Origin: Spisula solida
Lineage: Eukaryota > Mollusca > Bivalvia > Venerida > Mactridae
Assembly (NCBI GenBank): GCA_947247005.1
Contig: OX365948.1
Coordinates: 56,671,401 to 56,735,400 of the forward strand
Direction: 5' to 3'
DNA: 64,000 bases
How positions within the stretch are numbered: the stretch's first letter is position 1; the number at the start of each line of letters is the position of its first letter. Shown here piece by piece: positions 62,501 to 64,000 of this stretch. The notes below the pieces were generated by a model. It saw only the letters and a program-made list of their open reading frames with translations, ran no database searches and had not been told where the DNA came from. Position numbers and translations under genes: made by a program.

Positions 62501-63703
62501 ATTCTTGTAGTTTTAGTGACATCTAAGAGACTGTTGTTAATCAGTTCATCAACGGTCTGACCGGGGTGATAAATGATTTATTAAAATGTTTTTTATTTGC
62601 GCATTAGTGCTCCACTTACAAATATCAGTTTCTTAAATAATAATTAATTTAGCAGTATTTTAAAACAACGCATTGACGACAGTCTCTTAGTTTTTTTGCA
62701 TATGTAAATATTGTTCATTACTAATGTAATCGTAATTTTTGGAGAACTAGATATTGAATTATGATAATTAGATTATTATATGATTATCATACGTCTCCTA
62801 TAATTCAAGATTGAATGGTTGTGTACTTAGTTTTACCTGTTATGTTAAATGTGTTTGTTATATGTATGTACATAAATGAGACGAAAATAAAATAAAATAA
62901 AATACACGTATGTTTACTAAGGGTGGTACTGTAGGTTGGGTATAATAGTCGCATTGTTTTTATTGCCACTTTTATTTGCAAAATATGTTTATTCAAGAAT
63001 CAATAAATTTGCCTCATCTATTGGTAAATGCTCATAAAAGCCTTTTGACTAGAAATTCATAAATCCAGGAAATAGTATGTTACTGAAATTCGCAAAACAG
63101 AATCAAGCGAACATAATGTGATTTACAGCAGTTAGGTGTAATAACCAGAATCAGCAGTTCTTGTGAGTATCAGCAGTTCTTAATTTGCCATCAAGTGGCG
63201 TACGCTTCTAACAGTTCGCTACATGTGATCCCACGTGATACACATAAATCAAATGAAACGAAAATGGCTAATCCATAATCACCCGTATTGGTAAGCCATT
63301 TGCACATTTCTCTCAAGTGGTGGCTAGCCTCATGTGAACCCGTGTGCCAAAGCGGCTTAAACCTGAACAAATGAAGTGGTTAACCATTTTCAGGGTAACC
63401 TTCCCAGCATGGACCGGCGAGGTCAGTTAAGTTGGCGCTAACTAAGTCAGTTAAGGTAGTGATCTAGATAACAAATACACAAAAATGCATTTTTTTACCG
63501 TAAAGATTATTAATTTTCAGAAAAACCTACCCAGACACCCAGATGAATCCACCTATGGCCAAAGTCAACCCTAGTACTACAAAACCGCACAGTATTAAGA
63601 ATATCCCAAAAAGAAATAGTAGCGCTGACTTCCCCTCACTCCTTTCCATAAATAGGTCAAATAATTCACGAAAATCTTTGATTTCATCTTTTAATTCCGT
63701 CAG
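50553..63703 (-). CDS. Gene C: membrane-anchored interferon-induced protein 44-like GTPase (5' partial)
   Basis: Exons in view: 63703-63531, 61053-60975, 59866-59651, 55149-55003, 53127-52950, 52299-52190, 50732-50553, giving 360 residues and a stop at 50553. Phases (2,0,0,0,1,0) all match. The first visible exon begins at an AG acceptor, so the start codon lies beyond the window. It encodes a charged helix (LTELKDEIKDFRELFDLFME) and then about 32 hydrophobic residues (from SALLFLFGIFLILCGF), a likely membrane segment. The GTPase core follows: G1 GPIGAGKSS, G3 DTQG, and a G4 position reading TCVD instead of TKVD, so the lysine is lost. The C-terminus has FPMKNYE and LLTLKGILNQ as in A and B. 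Introns contain large tandem arrays and partial exon copies. Membrane attachment is not typical of vertebrate IFI44 proteins. Confidence 0.84.
50784..51141. mobile_element. AGTCCCCTACCGGTTT-TIR element, copy 2, with internal duplication (gene C intron)
   Basis: Same inverted ends as 48276-48522. The central 'catagcaaccacaa...ggatccaga' block is duplicated, and there is a longer GACGGACTGACT tract. It starts about 50 bases upstream of the last gene C exon. Confidence 0.8.
51737..52140 (+). mobile_element. TTAA-flanked MITE family F2, copy 5 (gene C intron)
   Basis: 'ttaaagtcccattatgcc...gagataatgtggctttaa', about 400 bp. It ends 50 bases short of the gene C G4 exon. Confidence 0.75.
52736..52820 (-). 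pseudogene. Partial duplicate of the gene C fifth exon (3' part)
   Basis: The minus strand reads FIQDTLMNIKELQNVISKIG then a GT-like boundary, matching AIQDTLVNIRDMQKVINKLG at the end of exon 53127-52950. The 5' half of the exon is absent, so it is a remnant. Confidence 0.7.
53211..53490 (-). repeat. Four partial copies of the gene C fifth-exon acceptor
   Basis: 'gg(t/a)tccaactggaaa' with neighbouring 'cattggaataagtacccctt' recurs at 53211, 53275, 53374 and 53472, beside the true acceptor at 53127. Each carries a minus-strand 'tttccag' and the first codons (LDP). Confidence 0.8.
53781..54217. mobile_element. Fold-back MITE family F3, copy 2 (gene C intron)
   Basis: 'caggccccaattccacg' faces 'cgtggaataggggcctg', with inner 'gctcagctgagtctgctatt' arms as in copy 1 (6088-6515). 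Confidence 0.75.
54435..54929. repeat. 38-bp minisatellite enclosed by perfect 27-bp inverted repeats (gene C intron)
   Basis: The arms at 54435-54461 and 54903-54929 are exact complements. Between them about 11.5 near-identical 38-bp units run head to tail (GGATGATTACTTATATTGAT followed by 'caagactcctggaattat'). The right arm ends 73 bases from the gene C exon at 55003. Confidence 0.92.
55296..59357. repeat. 4-kb array of 21-bp units in a gene C intron
   Basis: About 193 units of the type 'tctatgtcaagcacacaaga' plus one base. Because 21 is a multiple of three and the unit lacks stops in several frames, very long frames appear on both strands (up to 976 codons). The left part is diverged. 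About 57000-57800 is rich in 'aatattct/aacattct' variants with a 231-bp higher-order period, and 57830-59340 in 'gataccatg' variants. It lies between the gene C G1 and G3 exons. Confidence 0.95.
59918..60735. repeat. tRNA-like SINE head joined to a 'gaccttgacc' repeat (gene C intron)
   Basis: 'attagcctagtggttgagcgtcc' at 59930 resembles a tRNA A-box head. It is followed by four echoes of 'gatgacccaatatcaaacttgacctaga...gttgagatgatcattgtgacc', ending in 'gacggacgacagacgacggac' and 'gctcactctgtcactttgtgacagg'. Confidence 0.65.
61950..62222. repeat. CCCC-ended 'gacagacagac' repeat (gene C intron)
   Basis: 'ctgttggcattcggcagactaatatatccccacc' through 'acggacagacagacagactgacggac' to 'gtataccccccttacaactcgttgtgctggggtata'. 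Bivalve-type short repeat. Confidence 0.6.
63531..63703 (-). other. Transmembrane-encoding exon of gene C
   Basis: The 173-base exon lies between an acceptor (tttatttcag) and a GTAGGT donor, in phase 2. It carries an acidic amphipathic helix followed by a 32-residue apolar run with only Gly, Cys, Thr and Ser as mild breaks. The run is long enough for one tilted helix or a hairpin. The downstream exon (61053-60975) begins with the single base needed to complete the split codon, which ties this exon to the GTPase core rather than to an unrelated gene. Confidence 0.8.
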
Positions 63704-63719
63704 CTGAAATAAAAAATAA

Positions 63720-64000
63720 AAAATGTGTACATATCAAACATGTGATAAAGACCACCTGTGAACAAAGACCGCAATTACAAAACCTGTGTGCAAAGACCAC
63801 TTATAAATTCTGTATTTACCATCAGTCATTTTCAATAATTGTATTATATTTAACCTATTGAAAGGGACCACCTGCAAACAGAGACCACCTGCAAACCATT
63901 ACACAACCTGTCCGTAAAGACCACACATTCTATATCCTAGCTATCAGTCATTTTCAATTATTATTTAACCCATTAAAAGTGACCATGCACCTGCAAACAG
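63720..64000. repeat. 122-bp tandem repeat reaching the window edge
   Basis: 'atcagtcattttcaat' recurs at 63821 and 63943, each followed by 'taaccc/tattgaaag...gaccacctgcaaacag'. It is just upstream of the gene C membrane exon. Confidence 0.7.

Overview
This is eukaryotic, intron-rich, AT-rich DNA. The best fit is a bivalve mollusc or a close lophotrochozoan relative. That rests on the gene families present (interferon-induced-protein-44-like GTPases) and on the dense load of short inverted-repeat elements and 'gacggacggac' repeats I associate with bivalve genomes. No species can be named from the sequence alone. No prokaryotic operons, CRISPR arrays, rRNA genes or intact tRNA genes were seen.

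Four multi-exon genes could be assembled by eye. All are on the minus strand, and every exon junction keeps the reading frame. From right to left in the window: gene C (63703 to 50553, 5' end outside the window) is an IFI44-like GTPase with an N-terminal membrane segment. Gene A (45924 to 34228) is a complete IFI44-like GTPase of about 387 residues with an Ala/Thr-rich N-terminal exon and a 12-base microexon. Gene B (22412 to 14226) is an IFI44-like GTPase of about 315 residues. Gene D (8036 to 1018) encodes a small secreted protein of about 174 residues that looks like a single SEA domain. Genes A, B and C share exon boundaries and phases across the GTPase core, so they are a head-to-tail tandem family. 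A and B are closest to each other. By analogy with vertebrate IFI44/IFI44L they are probably antiviral or immune-response genes. An IRF/ISRE-like GAAACCGAAA sits 47 bases upstream of the gene A start codon.

The rest is mostly repeats. Gene C introns hold a 4-kb array of 21-bp units that is open in several frames, and a 38-bp minisatellite enclosed by perfect 27-bp inverted repeats. The exon carrying the GTPase G3 motif lies between these two arrays. Near another gene C exon there are partial exon duplications on both sides. A gene B intron carries a dead antisense non-LTR retrotransposon with a nested inverted-repeat element. Several families recur in the window: a TTAA-flanked element of about 400 bp (five copies), a pogo-like TA-flanked element (two), fold-back elements (several pairs), and a dispersed 'gacagggaaggcagcactcaac' family (about ten). 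Small plus-strand candidates (12003-12134 and 13465-13842) are weak.

Exon models come from splice signals and frame consistency only. No transcript or homology search was possible.
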